DNA from: Propionibacteriaceae bacterium | GTDB taxonomy: Bacteria; Actinomycetota; Actinomycetes; Propionibacteriales; Propionibacteriaceae | Reading direction: 5' to 3' | DNA length: 38,904 nucleotides | Assembly (NCBI GenBank): GCA_031271975.1 | Contig: JAISUR010000012.1 | Span: 1 to 38,904, forward strand | In this document: positions 7,960 through 17,345 of the stretch, piece by piece | Layout: each line of letters begins with the position of its first letter | Numbering within the stretch: the stretch's first letter is position 1 | The notes under the pieces: model-generated | Database searches by the model: none | Seen by the model: only the letters and a program-made list of their open reading frames with translations | What the model was told of the DNA's origin: nothing | Made by a program: the position numbers and the translations under genes

Positions 7960-8644
7960 CCTGAACGTCTTCTACGGCGCCATCCACGCGGTGAAGGGCA
8001 TTTCGCTGCAAGTGCGCGAAGGCTCCATCGTCACCCTGATCGGCGCGAACGGCGCGGGCAAGTCGACGATCCTGCAGACCATTTCCGGGCTGTTGCGTCC
8101 CCGCACCGGCACAATCGCCTTCCTGGACGAGGCCATCACGACACTGCCCGCGCACAAGAGGCTGAAGCGCGGCCTGGCCCAGGTGCCCGAAGGGCGGCGG
8201 CTGTTTCTGTCGATGACTGTGGCCGAGAATCTGGAGATGGGCGCCTACACCGCCCCCAACGACAAGACAGCCGCCGACATGGAGCAGGTGTTCGCGCTCT
8301 TCCCGCGCCTCAAGGAACGCCGCAAACAGATCGCCGGCACGCTCTCCGGCGGCGAACAGCAGATGTTGGCGATGGGCCGCGGGCTGATGAGCCGTCCCAA
8401 GTTGCTGATGCTCGACGAGCCGTCCATGGGTTTGGCCCCCATCTTGGTGGAGCAGATTTTCGAGACCGTCCAGGCCATGAACCGCGCCGGGACGACGATC
8501 TTGCTGGTCGAGCAGAACGCCCAAATGGCCTTGTCAGTGGCCGAATACGCGTATGTTCTGGAGACCGGCCAGATCGTGATGGAAGGCCCGGCGGCCGAGT
8601 TGGCCGACAACGACGAGGTGCGCAAGGCCTACCTGGGCGGCTGA
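7943..8644 (+). CDS. livF: ABC transporter ATP-binding protein LivF
   Basis: 233 residues, standard length. Seen: DLNVFYGAIHAVKGISL at the N-terminus, Walker A GANGAGKST, signature LSGGEQQML, Walker B LLMLDEPSMGL, switch His replaced by Gln in LLVEQNA (normal for LivF), and C-terminal VRKAYLGG. This is the second ATPase of the importer. It is the last gene of the liv operon; a 93-bp gap with no clear terminator separates it from the decarboxylase cluster. Confidence 0.94.
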   Translation: MLKVADLNVFYGAIHAVKGISLQVREGSIVTLIGANGAGKSTILQTISGLLRPRTGTIAFLDEAITTLPAHKRLKRGLAQVPEGRRLFLSMTVAENLEMGAYTAPNDKTAADMEQVFALFPRLKERRKQIAGTLSGGEQQMLAMGRGLMSRPKLLMLDEPSMGLAPILVEQIFETVQAMNRAGTTILLVEQNAQMALSVAEYAYVLETGQIVMEGPAAELADNDEVRKAYLGG

Positions 8645-8724
8645 CGCCTTTACCATTTAGCCGGCCTTTCGCACGGCCAAGTCTCGCATCTGGCGTTTGG
8701 GCGAGCCAGTCCGGCGATCAGGGC

Positions 8725-8730
8725 TAGGAT
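8725..8730 (+). promoter_or_regulatory. Putative -10 box of the decarboxylase operon
   Basis: TAGGAT is followed by seven bases and the ATG at 8738. The same bases could act as a Shine-Dalgarno (AGGA), so the reading as a leaderless promoter is not certain. Confidence 0.35.
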
Positions 8731-8737
8731 GGCGCGC

Positions 8738-8887
8738 ATGAGCATTCCGGAAGCCGTCACTGTGGGGCTGTTCTGTATGACGGTCGTGTTCCTCGTGCTG
8801 ATCGTGTTGTGGGGGGCCGTAGCGGCCTTCGCCCGCGTCATGGGTGTTATGGAAAAGGCGTTGAACGGCACGGAGGGGGAGCGGTGA
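8738..8887 (+). CDS. OadG-like small membrane subunit of Na+-pumping decarboxylase
   Basis: Only 49 residues. One membrane helix (AVTVGLFCMTVVFLVLIVLW) is followed by a short cytoplasmic tail. It resembles the N-terminal part of OadG/gamma-type subunits, which anchor the carboxyltransferase to the beta subunit. The gene is too short for usual length cut-offs. It is supported by its stop overlapping the GTG start of the beta-subunit gene (GTGA) and by its place at the head of the cluster. Veillonella's methylmalonyl-CoA decarboxylase also has two small subunits (delta and epsilon). Whether this one corresponds to epsilon is inference. Confidence 0.75.
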   Translation: MSIPEAVTVGLFCMTVVFLVLIVLWGAVAAFARVMGVMEKALNGTEGER

Positions 8888-10056
8888 ACTCATTCTGGGA
8901 CGCCGTCAACGAACTCTTCGCGTCTTCCGGCTTTGCAAACCTGACCTGGGAATCCCTCGTCATGATCGGCATCGCGGGCATTCTGATCTATCTCGCGATC
9001 GTCAAGGAATTCGAGCCGCTGCTGCTGCTGCCCATCTCCTTCGGCATGTTGCTGGCCAATCTCCCGCTGGGCGGGCTGATGCACCCCGAGTTCTACAACA
9101 CGGGCAACATCGACTACCTGATGGTCTTGCACGACGGCGGCCTGCTGGACGTCCTCTATCTGGGCGTCAAGCTGCAGATCTACCCATGCTTGATCTTCCT
9201 CGGCATCGGCGCGATGACCGACTTCGGCCCGCTGCTCTCCCGGCCGTCGAGCCTGGTCATGGGCGCGGGCGCCCAGTTTGGCATCGCGACGGCGTTCATC
9301 ATCGCCATCGCCCTCGGCTTCGCGCCGAATGTGGCCGGCTCCATCGCGATCATCGGAGGCGCGGACGGTCCAACGGCCATCTTCCTGACATCCAGGCTGG
9401 CGCCGGAGTACCTGGCGCCGATCGCCATCGCCGCCTATTCCTACATGGCGCTCATTCCGCTCATCCAACCGCCGATCATGCGCTTGCTGACGACGAAGAA
9501 AGAGCGCGAGATCGTCATGAAGGAAACGCGCACGCCGTCCAAGGTGGAACGCATCTGCTTCCCGATCCTGGTGGCGGTCCTGGTCATCTTGCTGCTGCCC
9601 TCGGTCGCCCCGCTGATCGGCATGCTGATGCTGGGCAACCTGTTCCGCGAGGCCGGCGTGGTCGACAGGCTTTCCGACACGGCGCAAAACGCGCTCATCA
9701 ACATCGTCACGATCTTCCTGTCGCTCACGGTGGGCGCTACGGCCATCGGCAAGCAGTTCTTGCAGGCCCAAACGCTGTTCATCATTTTCCTTGGCTTGGT
9801 GGCGTTCGGCTTCTCGACGGTCGGCGGCCTGCTCATCGGCAAGCTCATGTGCGTCTTGACGGGCGGCAAGATCAATCCGCTCATCGGCTCGGCCGGGGTG
9901 TCCGCGGTGCCGATGGCCGCGCGGGTTTCCCAGGTTGAGGGCCAGAAGGCGAACCCGTCCAACTTCCTGCTCATGCACGCCATGGGCCCGAACGTCGCCG
10001 GCGTCATCGGTTCGGCGGTCGCGGCCGGCGTACTGCTATCTCTGTTTGGAGGATGA
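8884..10056 (+). CDS. mmdB: Na+-transporting carboxylic acid decarboxylase, beta subunit
   Basis: 390 residues, about nine or more membrane segments, the expected size for OadB/MmdB/GcdB. It carries out the decarboxylation of carboxybiotin coupled to Na+ export. Seen: the invariant GGADGPT loop, in the region holding the Asp needed for Na+ coupling, and the C-terminal GPNVAGVIGSAVAAG region with the conserved Asn, Gly and Ser. The GTG at 8884 was chosen because it is coupled to the preceding stop, has GAGGGGGAG just upstream, and gives the normal N-terminus. An upstream in-frame ATG lies inside the small-subunit gene. The beta subunit alone does not tell the substrate; the alpha subunit does. 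Confidence 0.92.
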   Translation: MNSFWDAVNELFASSGFANLTWESLVMIGIAGILIYLAIVKEFEPLLLLPISFGMLLANLPLGGLMHPEFYNTGNIDYLMVLHDGGLLDVLYLGVKLQIYPCLIFLGIGAMTDFGPLLSRPSSLVMGAGAQFGIATAFIIAIALGFAPNVAGSIAIIGGADGPTAIFLTSRLAPEYLAPIAIAAYSYMALIPLIQPPIMRLLTTKKEREIVMKETRTPSKVERICFPILVAVLVILLLPSVAPLIGMLMLGNLFREAGVVDRLSDTAQNALINIVTIFLSLTVGATAIGKQFLQAQTLFIIFLGLVAFGFSTVGGLLIGKLMCVLTGGKINPLIGSAGVSAVPMAARVSQVEGQKANPSNFLLMHAMGPNVAGVIGSAVAAGVLLSLFGG

Positions 10057-10058
10057 AA

Positions 10059-11603
10059 ATGGCCGATCCATTGGACGTGCTGAAGAAGAAGCGCGAACAG
10101 TCTCTCAAGGGCGGTGGCGACAGCCGCATCGAGGCGCAGCACGCGCGCGGGCAGCTCACCGCGCGTGAGCGCATCGCGATCCTGCTGGACGAAGGCTCCT
10201 TCCAGGAGTTGGGCTCGCTGGCCACCCACCAGATCACCGACTTCGGCATGGGCGACAAGCTGTTCCCCGGCGACGGCGTCGTGACGGGCTTCGGCAAGGT
10301 CAACGGGCGGCGCGTGGCGGTCTACGCGCACGACTTCACCGTGCTGGGCGGCTCGTTCTCAGAGGTCCAGTCGCACAAGGTGTCGCGGCTGCTCGATCTG
10401 GCGGTGGCCTCCGGCATCCCCGCGATTGGCCTGAACGACTCCGGCGGCGCGCGCGTGCAGGAAGGCGTCCGGTCACTGCAGGCGTATGGCGACGTGTTCT
10501 ACCGCAACGTGAAAGCCTCCGGCGTCGTTCCGCAGATCTCCGTCATCATGGGCCCGTGCGCCGGCGGGGCGGTCTATTCGCCCGCGCTGACGGACTTCGT
10601 GATTATGGTCACCGGCACGTCGAACATGTTCCTGACCGGCCCGGAGATCATCAAGCAGGTCACCGGCGAAGAGGTTTCGGCTGAGGAACTGGGCGGCGCG
10701 TGGGTGCACAACGCCCGCAGCGGCTGCGCCCATTTCGAGGTTGCCCGCGACGCCGACGCGATGGCGCTGGTGAAGTTGCTGCTCGGCTACCTGCCGCAGA
10801 ACAACTCGCAGGATCCGCCCCAGCTCACCCCGTACGACGACCCGGCCCGTGCCGACGAAGCGCTCAACTCAATCGTGCCTGATGACGACAACGTCGCCTA
10901 CGACATGCTGGAAGTCCTCAACGCGGTCTTCGACACCGATTCGGTGCTCCAGGTTTCCGAACAGTACGCGCCGCACGCCATCACCGCGTTCGCCCGCTTG
11001 GACGGCTACTCGGTGGGCGTCGTCGCCAACCAGCCCAGTGTGCTTTCCGGCGTGCTGGACATCGACTCGTCCGACAAGATCGCCCGGTTCGTGCGCCTTT
11101 GCGACGCGTACAACGTGCCGGTAGTGACCTTTGTCGACTGCCCCGGCTACCTGCCCGGCGTGCAGCAGGAATACGGCGGCGTCATCCGCCACGGCGCGAA
11201 GATCATCTACGCGTACTGCCAGGCGACCGTGCCGAAGTTGTGCGTGGTGACGCGCAAGGCCATGGGCGGCTCATATGTGGCGCTTTCCAGCAAGCAGATG
11301 GGCAACGACATCGCCTTCGCCTGGCCGAGCGCGCAGATCGCGGTTATGGGCGCTGAGGGCGCGGCCAAGCTGCTCAACCGCAAGGCCATGAAAGAAGCGG
11401 CCGATCCGGCGAAGGCGCAGGCCGACTTCATCGCCGAATACAAGGAGCGCTTCTTCAATCCGTACCGCGCCGCCGACCTCGGCCAGATCGACGAGGTCAT
11501 CGAGCCGAAGGAGACGCGGACCAGGCTGATCCGGGCCTTTGAAGTGTTGCGCACCAAAGTCGAAACGTCCGTCCCCAAGAAGCACGGGCTATTCCCGGTA
11601 TAG
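10059..11603 (+). CDS. mmdA: Methylmalonyl-CoA decarboxylase-type carboxyltransferase, alpha subunit
   Basis: 514 residues of the acyl-CoA carboxylase carboxyltransferase family (MmdA/PccB/12S transcarboxylase). Seen: GRLTARERI-like QLTARERIAILLDEGSF, LNDSGGARVQEG and MGPCAGGAVYSPALTDF in the N-half, and PGYLPGVQQEYGGVIRHGAK and KAMGGSYVAL in the C-half. It moves CO2 from an acyl-CoA to biotin. Length and sequence fit methylmalonyl-CoA enzymes rather than the longer glutaconyl-CoA type; it is not the pyruvate-carboxylase-like alpha chain of oxaloacetate decarboxylase. I chose the ATG at 10059: GGAGG lies six bases before it, whereas an ATG at 10053 touches the GGAGG. Confidence 0.88.
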   Translation: MADPLDVLKKKREQSLKGGGDSRIEAQHARGQLTARERIAILLDEGSFQELGSLATHQITDFGMGDKLFPGDGVVTGFGKVNGRRVAVYAHDFTVLGGSFSEVQSHKVSRLLDLAVASGIPAIGLNDSGGARVQEGVRSLQAYGDVFYRNVKASGVVPQISVIMGPCAGGAVYSPALTDFVIMVTGTSNMFLTGPEIIKQVTGEEVSAEELGGAWVHNARSGCAHFEVARDADAMALVKLLLGYLPQNNSQDPPQLTPYDDPARADEALNSIVPDDDNVAYDMLEVLNAVFDTDSVLQVSEQYAPHAITAFARLDGYSVGVVANQPSVLSGVLDIDSSDKIARFVRLCDAYNVPVVTFVDCPGYLPGVQQEYGGVIRHGAKIIYAYCQATVPKLCVVTRKAMGGSYVALSSKQMGNDIAFAWPSAQIAVMGAEGAAKLLNRKAMKEAADPAKAQADFIAEYKERFFNPYRAADLGQIDEVIEPKETRTRLIRAFEVLRTKVETSVPKKHGLFPV

Positions 11604-11612
11604 GCGGCAAGC

Positions 11613-11981
11613 ATGATTCAGGTATTGATCGGGCTGGCCGAAATCCTCGGCGTGATGGTCCTCGTCGCGGGGGCGCTCATCGGCGTCACCATGCTGGAGC
11701 AGCGCAAAGCCGTCAAGGCCGCCAAAGCGGCGAAAGCCCTCGCCGAGGCCGAAGCTCCGGCCCTGGAGTCGGACGACGACGCCGCGGCGGAAGCCCAGCC
11801 GGGGGGCATCACGCCAGAGCTGCTGGCCGCGATCACCATCGCCGTCGCCGACTATTCCCGCCGCCGCCGGCTCGAAGCCGCCCCGCACGCCCGGGTCGAC
11901 GAGCCGGGCAGCCGCCTTTTCGCCAGCCGGTGGGTGACTGTCGGCCGCAGCTTCCAACAACAATCCTGGGTTAGGAGATGA
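11613..11981 (+). CDS. Small subunit of Na+-pumping decarboxylase with one membrane helix (delta/gamma-like)
   Basis: 122 residues. An N-terminal membrane helix (residues ~2-26) is followed by an Ala/Lys/Glu-rich linker (KAAKAAKALAEAEA) and a C-terminal part with ITPELLAAITIAVADY and SRWVTVGRSFQQQSW. The C-terminal pattern (helix, short linker, then W-x3-GR) resembles the cytosolic tail of OadG/MmdD subunits. It probably holds the membrane part, carboxyltransferase and biotin protein together. It lies between the alpha and biotin-carrier genes, and its stop overlaps an ATG of the latter. The family call is by resemblance and position, so moderate. Confidence 0.65.
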   Translation: MIQVLIGLAEILGVMVLVAGALIGVTMLEQRKAVKAAKAAKALAEAEAPALESDDDAAAEAQPGGITPELLAAITIAVADYSRRRRLEAAPHARVDEPGSRLFASRWVTVGRSFQQQSWVRR

Positions 11982-11983
11982 GC

Positions 11984-12466
11984 ATGCGTCGCTACAACAT
12001 TCAGGTGAATGGAAATCCCTACAGCTTCGACGTGGTCGAGGACTCGCAAGATTCGTTTCTGGTGACGTTGGAAGACGGCACCGTGCTCGACGTCGTGTTG
12101 GAATCCGGCGAGGACTTGGCGCCCGTGGTGACCGAAGCCGCCGCCGCGCCCGCCGCGGCAGCCCCACGCCCGCGCGCCACCGCCGCACCGCGAGTCTCCG
12201 CGCCGCCGCGGGCAGCCGCGGCCAGTTCCGTCTCTACGGCCGGTTCCGGCGCCCCGGGCAAGTCGTTCCCAGCGCCGATGCCGGGCACGGTGCTGTCCGT
12301 GTCCGTGTCCGCCGGGGACACCGTGTCGCGCGGCCAGACGCTGTTGGTGTTGGAAGCCATGAAGATGAAGAACGAGTTGAAGGCCCCCCGCGACGGCACA
12401 GTGACGAGCGTCCGCGTCAGCGCCGGCGACCAGGTCAAGACCGGGGATCCGCTTCTCGACTTCTAG
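11984..12466 (+). CDS. mmdC: Biotin carboxyl carrier protein of the decarboxylase
   Basis: 160 residues. A short N-terminal beta part (RRYNIQVNGNPYSFDVV) leads to a flexible Ala/Pro linker (~residues 50-85), then a biotinyl domain with the EAMKMKN motif near residue 126. The lysine between the two methionines is biotinylated. It shuttles the carboxyl group from the alpha subunit to the membrane beta subunit. I prefer the ATG at 11984, six bases after AGGAG. The ATG at 11978 overlaps the previous stop but abuts the AGGAG. No gene for a biotin carboxylase is nearby, consistent with a decarboxylase rather than an ATP-dependent carboxylase. Confidence 0.9.
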   Translation: MRRYNIQVNGNPYSFDVVEDSQDSFLVTLEDGTVLDVVLESGEDLAPVVTEAAAAPAAAAPRPRATAAPRVSAPPRAAAASSVSTAGSGAPGKSFPAPMPGTVLSVSVSAGDTVSRGQTLLVLEAMKMKNELKAPRDGTVTSVRVSAGDQVKTGDPLLDF

Positions 12467-13618
<1,152 letters not shown>

Positions 13619-13622
13619 GCGT

Positions 13623-13658
13623 CGGACTGCGTCCGAGATGCCGGAACAAGTCCGGCAT
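13623..13658. repeat. Family 1 repeat, hairpins 2 and 3
   Basis: CGGAC-TGC-GTCCG (13623-13635), AG, then ATGCCGGA-ACAAG-TCCGGCAT (13638-13658), then GACGG. It lies 4 bases after the glf stop and may act as a 3'-end structure, but there is no U-tract. Confidence 0.85.
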
Positions 13659-13739
13659 GACGGTCAGGTTGGGCGGCCCACTGTTCGATGAGCTCTCTCG
13701 GCTGGGTTTGGGATGAGCGCTGCGCGGTGGCCGAGGGAA

Positions 13740-13745
13740 TAGGAT
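13740..13745 (+). promoter_or_regulatory. Putative -10 box of leaderless tetR-type gene
   Basis: TAGGAT followed by six bases and the GTG start at 13752. AGGATGG could instead act as a weak Shine-Dalgarno. Confidence 0.35.
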
Positions 13746-13751
13746 GGCCTG

Positions 13752-14408
13752 GTGGAAGTCTCCCCTACGGCGCGCGCACGGCGCGGGCGCATCCGCATGA
13801 CGCACTCCCAGCGGCACGAGCAACTGGTCGATGTGGCGCGCGGGTTGTTCGCCGAAAAGGGGCTGGATGGCACGTCGGTTGAAGAGATCGCGGCACAGGC
13901 TGGCGTTTCGAAGCCTGTCGTCTACGAGCACTTCAATGGCAAAGAGGGCCTGTACGACGTGGTCGTGGACCGGGCGGTGACGGCGTTGCAGGAGGCTATC
14001 GCCGAGACGTTGAACGCCTACGACAGCCCGCGCGCGCTCATCGAGCAGGGCACCATCACGCTGCTGGACTTCATCGAAGACCATCCCGATTCGTTCCGCA
14101 TCATCTCCCGGGATTCTTCCGCGACCGCGCCCGGGGCGTCGTTTGCCACGATCCTGTCCGACATCGCCTCCCGCGTCGAAGACCAGTTGGCCGAGGGTTT
14201 CGCCAAGACCGGCCACGATCCGCAGACGGCCCCGCTCTACGCCCAAATGCTGGTGGGCCTGGTCGCACTCGCCGGGCAGTGGTGGGTGGACAACCGCGAA
14301 ACGCATCCACTGCCCAAACCACTCGTGGTGGCGCACCTGGTGAATCTGACCTGGTACGGGATGCGAGGCCTCAAGACAGATCCCCAAGTGCACACCGGAG
14401 ACGAATGA
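13752..14408 (+). CDS. TetR/AcrR-family transcriptional regulator
   Basis: 218 residues. The N-terminal helix-turn-helix (~residues 20-65) reads LVDVARGLFAEKGLDGTSVEEIAAQAGVSKPVVYEHFNGKEGLY, a near-consensus TetR DNA-binding domain. The C-terminal ligand-binding half is helical and ends with ALAGQWWVDN and LVNLTWYGMRGL, as in many actinobacterial TetR proteins. The stop overlaps the ATG of the MFS transporter gene, so it probably controls this two-gene unit; the inducer is unknown. An internal ATG at 13797 is an alternative start and would keep the DNA-binding domain intact. Confidence 0.9.
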   Translation: MEVSPTARARRGRIRMTHSQRHEQLVDVARGLFAEKGLDGTSVEEIAAQAGVSKPVVYEHFNGKEGLYDVVVDRAVTALQEAIAETLNAYDSPRALIEQGTITLLDFIEDHPDSFRIISRDSSATAPGASFATILSDIASRVEDQLAEGFAKTGHDPQTAPLYAQMLVGLVALAGQWWVDNRETHPLPKPLVVAHLVNLTWYGMRGLKTDPQVHTGDE

Positions 14409-15562
14409 AGTTTTCGACCGCCACGGCCTTCGCGTCGGCTGTCTTGTTATTTGCCCTGAACGGCATGGTCATGGGCGCCTACACCGCGTCGCTGCCGATC
14501 TTGACCGCGCGCTTCGAGTTGCGGGCCATGGACGTCTCGTGGCTGCTCATCGTGTCCGGCGTTTTCGCGATCGTGTCCATGCAGTTGGGCGGGCGGCTCG
14601 CGGACCGGTTCGGCGCCAAGCGCCCCGCTTTGGTGTCCATCGTGTTCGAAGCCCTTGGGCTGGCGACCGTGGCGCTCGCCCCGGAATACGCATATCTGCT
14701 TGTCGCGGCGGCATTCCTGGGCTTTGGGAACGGCGGCATCGACGTCACGATGAACGTCGTCGGGGTGGAAGTCGAAAAAGCCCGGCCGCGGCCGGTGATG
14801 AGTTTCCTCCACGGCTGTTGGGCGCTCGGCAACTTTTGCGGGTCGTTGGCCCTCGCTGGCGCGGCGCTGCTGTTGGAGTCTTACCAGGCAGTGCGCTTGA
14901 TGACGGCTGTGGTGGCCTGTTGCGCTGTCGCCATGCTGTTCGTCACGATTCGGATCACGCCGGAGACCCCGGTGCGCGAACACGTCGACGCGGATGGCAT
15001 CAAGAGCCCGATACCGAGAGCCGCCTGGTTGCTCGGCCTTATGGGCATAGCCTTCGGCATCGGCGAAGGCACCGCTTGGGATTGGGGTGGCAACCATGTC
15101 CGCGAGGTCGCGCAGGTGGACGGCGGTTTGGCCGCCTGGGCAGTCCCGGTGATGGCGGTGTGCATGACGGCGATCCGGCTCACCGGCGACCTGCTGGTGG
15201 TTAAGATGGGCCGCCGCACGCTGGTGCGTTGTGGCGCGGCCTGCGCGGTCGCGGGGTACCTGGTGGTGTCAACACTCAGCTCGTACCCGTTGCTGCTGGT
15301 CGGCTGGGGCCTGGTCGGCTTGGGAATGGGTGTGATCGCCCCGCAGGTCTACGCCCTGTCGGGACATTTGGCAGGCGGACGCGGCCTGGCGCTCGTGGTG
15401 ACATTCGGTTACGCGGCTTGGCTGGCCGGCCCCTTCCTGATCGGCTTGGAGGCAACGTACATCGGCCTGCAACACGCGATGTTCCTCCCGCTGGTCCTCT
15501 TGGTGGGCCTGCTGGCTCTGACAAAGATCTTGCCCCTCGACGAGCCAAACCCGTCATCCTGA
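14405..15562 (+). CDS. Major facilitator superfamily transporter
   Basis: 385 residues with about 12 membrane helices. The loop 2-3 motif is GGRLADRFGAKRP, a good match to the MFS A-motif (GxLaDrxGrkxx). SFLHGCWALGNFCGSL in helix 5 and GIGEGTAWDWGGNHVRE in the second half resemble the MFS subgroup with YbjJ-like and sugar-MFS members. The substrate cannot be deduced. Coupling to a TetR gene suggests efflux under substrate control. The ATG at 14405 overlaps the regulator's stop (ATGA). It is convergent with ispE, with stops 4 bp apart. Confidence 0.88.
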   Translation: MKFSTATAFASAVLLFALNGMVMGAYTASLPILTARFELRAMDVSWLLIVSGVFAIVSMQLGGRLADRFGAKRPALVSIVFEALGLATVALAPEYAYLLVAAAFLGFGNGGIDVTMNVVGVEVEKARPRPVMSFLHGCWALGNFCGSLALAGAALLLESYQAVRLMTAVVACCAVAMLFVTIRITPETPVREHVDADGIKSPIPRAAWLLGLMGIAFGIGEGTAWDWGGNHVREVAQVDGGLAAWAVPVMAVCMTAIRLTGDLLVVKMGRRTLVRCGAACAVAGYLVVSTLSSYPLLLVGWGLVGLGMGVIAPQVYALSGHLAGGRGLALVVTFGYAAWLAGPFLIGLEATYIGLQHAMFLPLVLLVGLLALTKILPLDEPNPSS

Positions 15563-15566
15563 GCAA

Positions 15567-16487
15567 CTACACGAGCAGGCGGGCCCCGGGCACTGGGCCA
15601 TATACGCGCAAGAGGTTGGCTCCCACACCCATCGAGCTCATGCCGACGCAGATGTCTATGGCGGCTGTTTCGTCCGCGCACAGGAACGCTATGGTCGGCC
15701 CGGAGCCGGAAACGACCGCTCCCAACGCGCCCAGGTCGAGGCCGGCTTGGCGAATGCGCACCAGGTCTGGGCGAAGGTTCAACGCGGCGGGCTGCAGGTC
15801 GTTGACGAGCGCGGCGCCCAGCGCTTCGGCGTTGCCCTGTGCGAGCGCGTTCAAGATCGCCCGGTCCACTTCCAGGGGGGACGTGCCGCCGGGGTACATC
15901 TCGTCGAAACGGGCGAACACGGCAGCGGTGGACAGGCCTTCGCCGATGGCCAAGACCCAGTGGTATGTGCCGCGCGTCAGCACCGGTGCGAGGTTGTCAC
16001 CGCGATCCACCCCCAGGGCTACCTGGCCGCGTAGGCAGAAGGGTACGTCGGCGCCCAATTCGGCGCCCAACGCTGCCAGTTCGTTGTGGTCGGCGTCCAA
16101 GTCCCAAAGGGCCGTACAGGCCAGCAACGTCGCGGCGGCGTCCGCCGAACCGCCAGCCATTCCGGCGGCGACGGGAATGGCTTTGTCGATCACCAGTTCC
16201 ACGCCGATCCGCTTTTCGTAGCCAGACCAGCGGGCCAGCAGTCTTGCTGCTTTGATGGCGAGGTTGTCGTCACCTTCAGGGAGAAACGGTGACGCGGAGC
16301 CGCGAATCGTCAGCCCGAAGTGTCCCGGGGCGGCGCGCCGGGCGCTCACCTCGTCGAAAACCGACACCGCCTGGAACACAGTCGCGAGCGAGTGATATCC
16401 GTCGGGGCGCCGCGGGCCGCAGCGAAGCGCCAGGTTGATCTTCCCCGGCACCCGTACCGTGGCCGCTGATCCATCCGAATAGTCCAT
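15567..16487 (-). CDS. ispE: 4-diphosphocytidyl-2-C-methyl-D-erythritol kinase
   Basis: 306 residues, GHMP kinase family. Seen: VPGKINLALRCGPRRPDGYHSLATVFQAV at the start (split by family-typical Lys, Asn and DGYH), the ATP-binding loop PVAAGMAGGSADAAA, DVPFCLRGQVALG, and the C-terminal GSGPTIAFL. It phosphorylates the 2-hydroxyl of CDP-methylerythritol in the non-mevalonate isoprenoid pathway, so the organism makes isoprenoids by the MEP route. The ATG has AGGAGGGGG just upstream. It follows rsmA by 12 bp, the usual actinobacterial order, and is the last gene of the rsmI-tatD-rsmA-ispE unit. Confidence 0.95.
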   Translation of the reverse strand: MDYSDGSAATVRVPGKINLALRCGPRRPDGYHSLATVFQAVSVFDEVSARRAAPGHFGLTIRGSASPFLPEGDDNLAIKAARLLARWSGYEKRIGVELVIDKAIPVAAGMAGGSADAAATLLACTALWDLDADHNELAALGAELGADVPFCLRGQVALGVDRGDNLAPVLTRGTYHWVLAIGEGLSTAAVFARFDEMYPGGTSPLEVDRAILNALAQGNAEALGAALVNDLQPAALNLRPDLVRIRQAGLDLGALGAVVSGSGPTIAFLCADETAAIDICVGMSSMGVGANLLRVYGPVPGARLLV

Positions 16488-16499
16488 GCCCCCTCCTGA

Positions 16500-17345
16500 C
16501 TACGCCAAGTGTTCCCGAGTTGGTAAGTGTGCGGCTAGATTCCGGTAGTCCGTAATATCCAGCACTTCTCCACGCGCAGACGGATCCACCCCCGCCGCGA
16601 GCAGTGCCTCCTGGGCAAGCCCTGCCGTGCCGAACAGCCCCGCCAGGGCTTGCCGCAATGTCTTGCGGCGCTGCGCGAAGGCCGCGTCCACCACCCGGAA
16701 TGCCGCGAGCCGGGCGGCTTCATCGCCGAGCGCGGCGTGGCGCGTCAGGCGGACCAAGCCGGAATCCACGTTCGGGACTGGCCAGAAGACGCTCGGCGGG
16801 ACCGACCCGATCCGGACCGCGTCCGCATACCAGGCGAGTTTTGCCGACGGCACGCCGTACACCTTCGACCCGGGGGCCGCGACCAGCCGATCCGCGACTT
16901 CCGACTGGACCATGACCAGGCCGGACGTCAATGAATCCAACGTGGCCAGCAGATGCAGCAGCACCGGCACCGACACGTTGTAGGGCAGGTTGGCGACGAG
17001 CTTGCCCGGACGGGCGGGGATGTCGCAGCGCAACGCGTCGCCTTGGATGACGGACAGCCGACCGCTGGCGGCGGGCAACTGTTCGGCAACGGTCTGCGGC
17101 AGGCGGGCGGCCAAGGCTGGTTCGATCTCCACGGCCACCACTTGGCAGCCCGCTTCCAACAGCCCCAAGGTCAGCGAACCCAACCCTGGGCCTACCTCCA
17201 GCACCACGTCGTCGGGGCCGACGCCCGCCGCGGCGACGATGCGCCGCACAGTGTTCGCGTCGTGCACGAAGTTCTGGCCGCGCTGTTTGGACGGTCGCAG
17301 CCCGATCTCGGCGGCAATGGCTCGCAACGTGCGCGGATCGAGCAT
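16500..17345 (-). CDS. rsmA: 16S rRNA dimethyladenosine transferase
   Basis: 281 residues. Seen: [20 protein letters not shown] at the N-terminus, the SAM-binding motif [27 protein letters not shown] (motif II), GDAL (motif III), and the catalytic NLPYNVSVP (motif IV, N-L-P-Y). It dimethylates two adjacent adenines near the 3' end of 16S rRNA (KsgA reaction). I chose the ATG at 17345 because it overlaps the tatD stop (TGATG) and lies six bases after GGGGAG. GTG codons at 17351 and 17348 are less well placed. Confidence 0.95.
   Translation of the reverse strand: MLDPRTLRAIAAEIGLRPSKQRGQNFVHDANTVRRIVAAAGVGPDDVVLEVGPGLGSLTLGLLEAGCQVVAVEIEPALAARLPQTVAEQLPAASGRLSVIQGDALRCDIPARPGKLVANLPYNVSVPVLLHLLATLDSLTSGLVMVQSEVADRLVAAPGSKVYGVPSAKLAWYADAVRIGSVPPSVFWPVPNVDSGLVRLTRHAALGDEAARLAAFRVVDAAFAQRRKTLRQALAGLFGTAGLAQEALLAAGVDPSARGEVLDITDYRNLAAHLPTREHLA

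Noticed and set aside
10059-11603. Oxaloacetate or glutaconyl-CoA decarboxylase alpha subunit, or propionyl-CoA carboxylase beta
   Set aside because: It lacks the pyruvate-carboxylase-like fold of OadA, is shorter than glutaconyl-CoA alpha subunits, and sits with a membrane beta subunit and a biotin carrier but no biotin carboxylase.
13623-13658. Rho-independent terminator of glf
   Set aside because: The hairpins are family 1 repeats and no T-run follows, so a terminator call is not supported.
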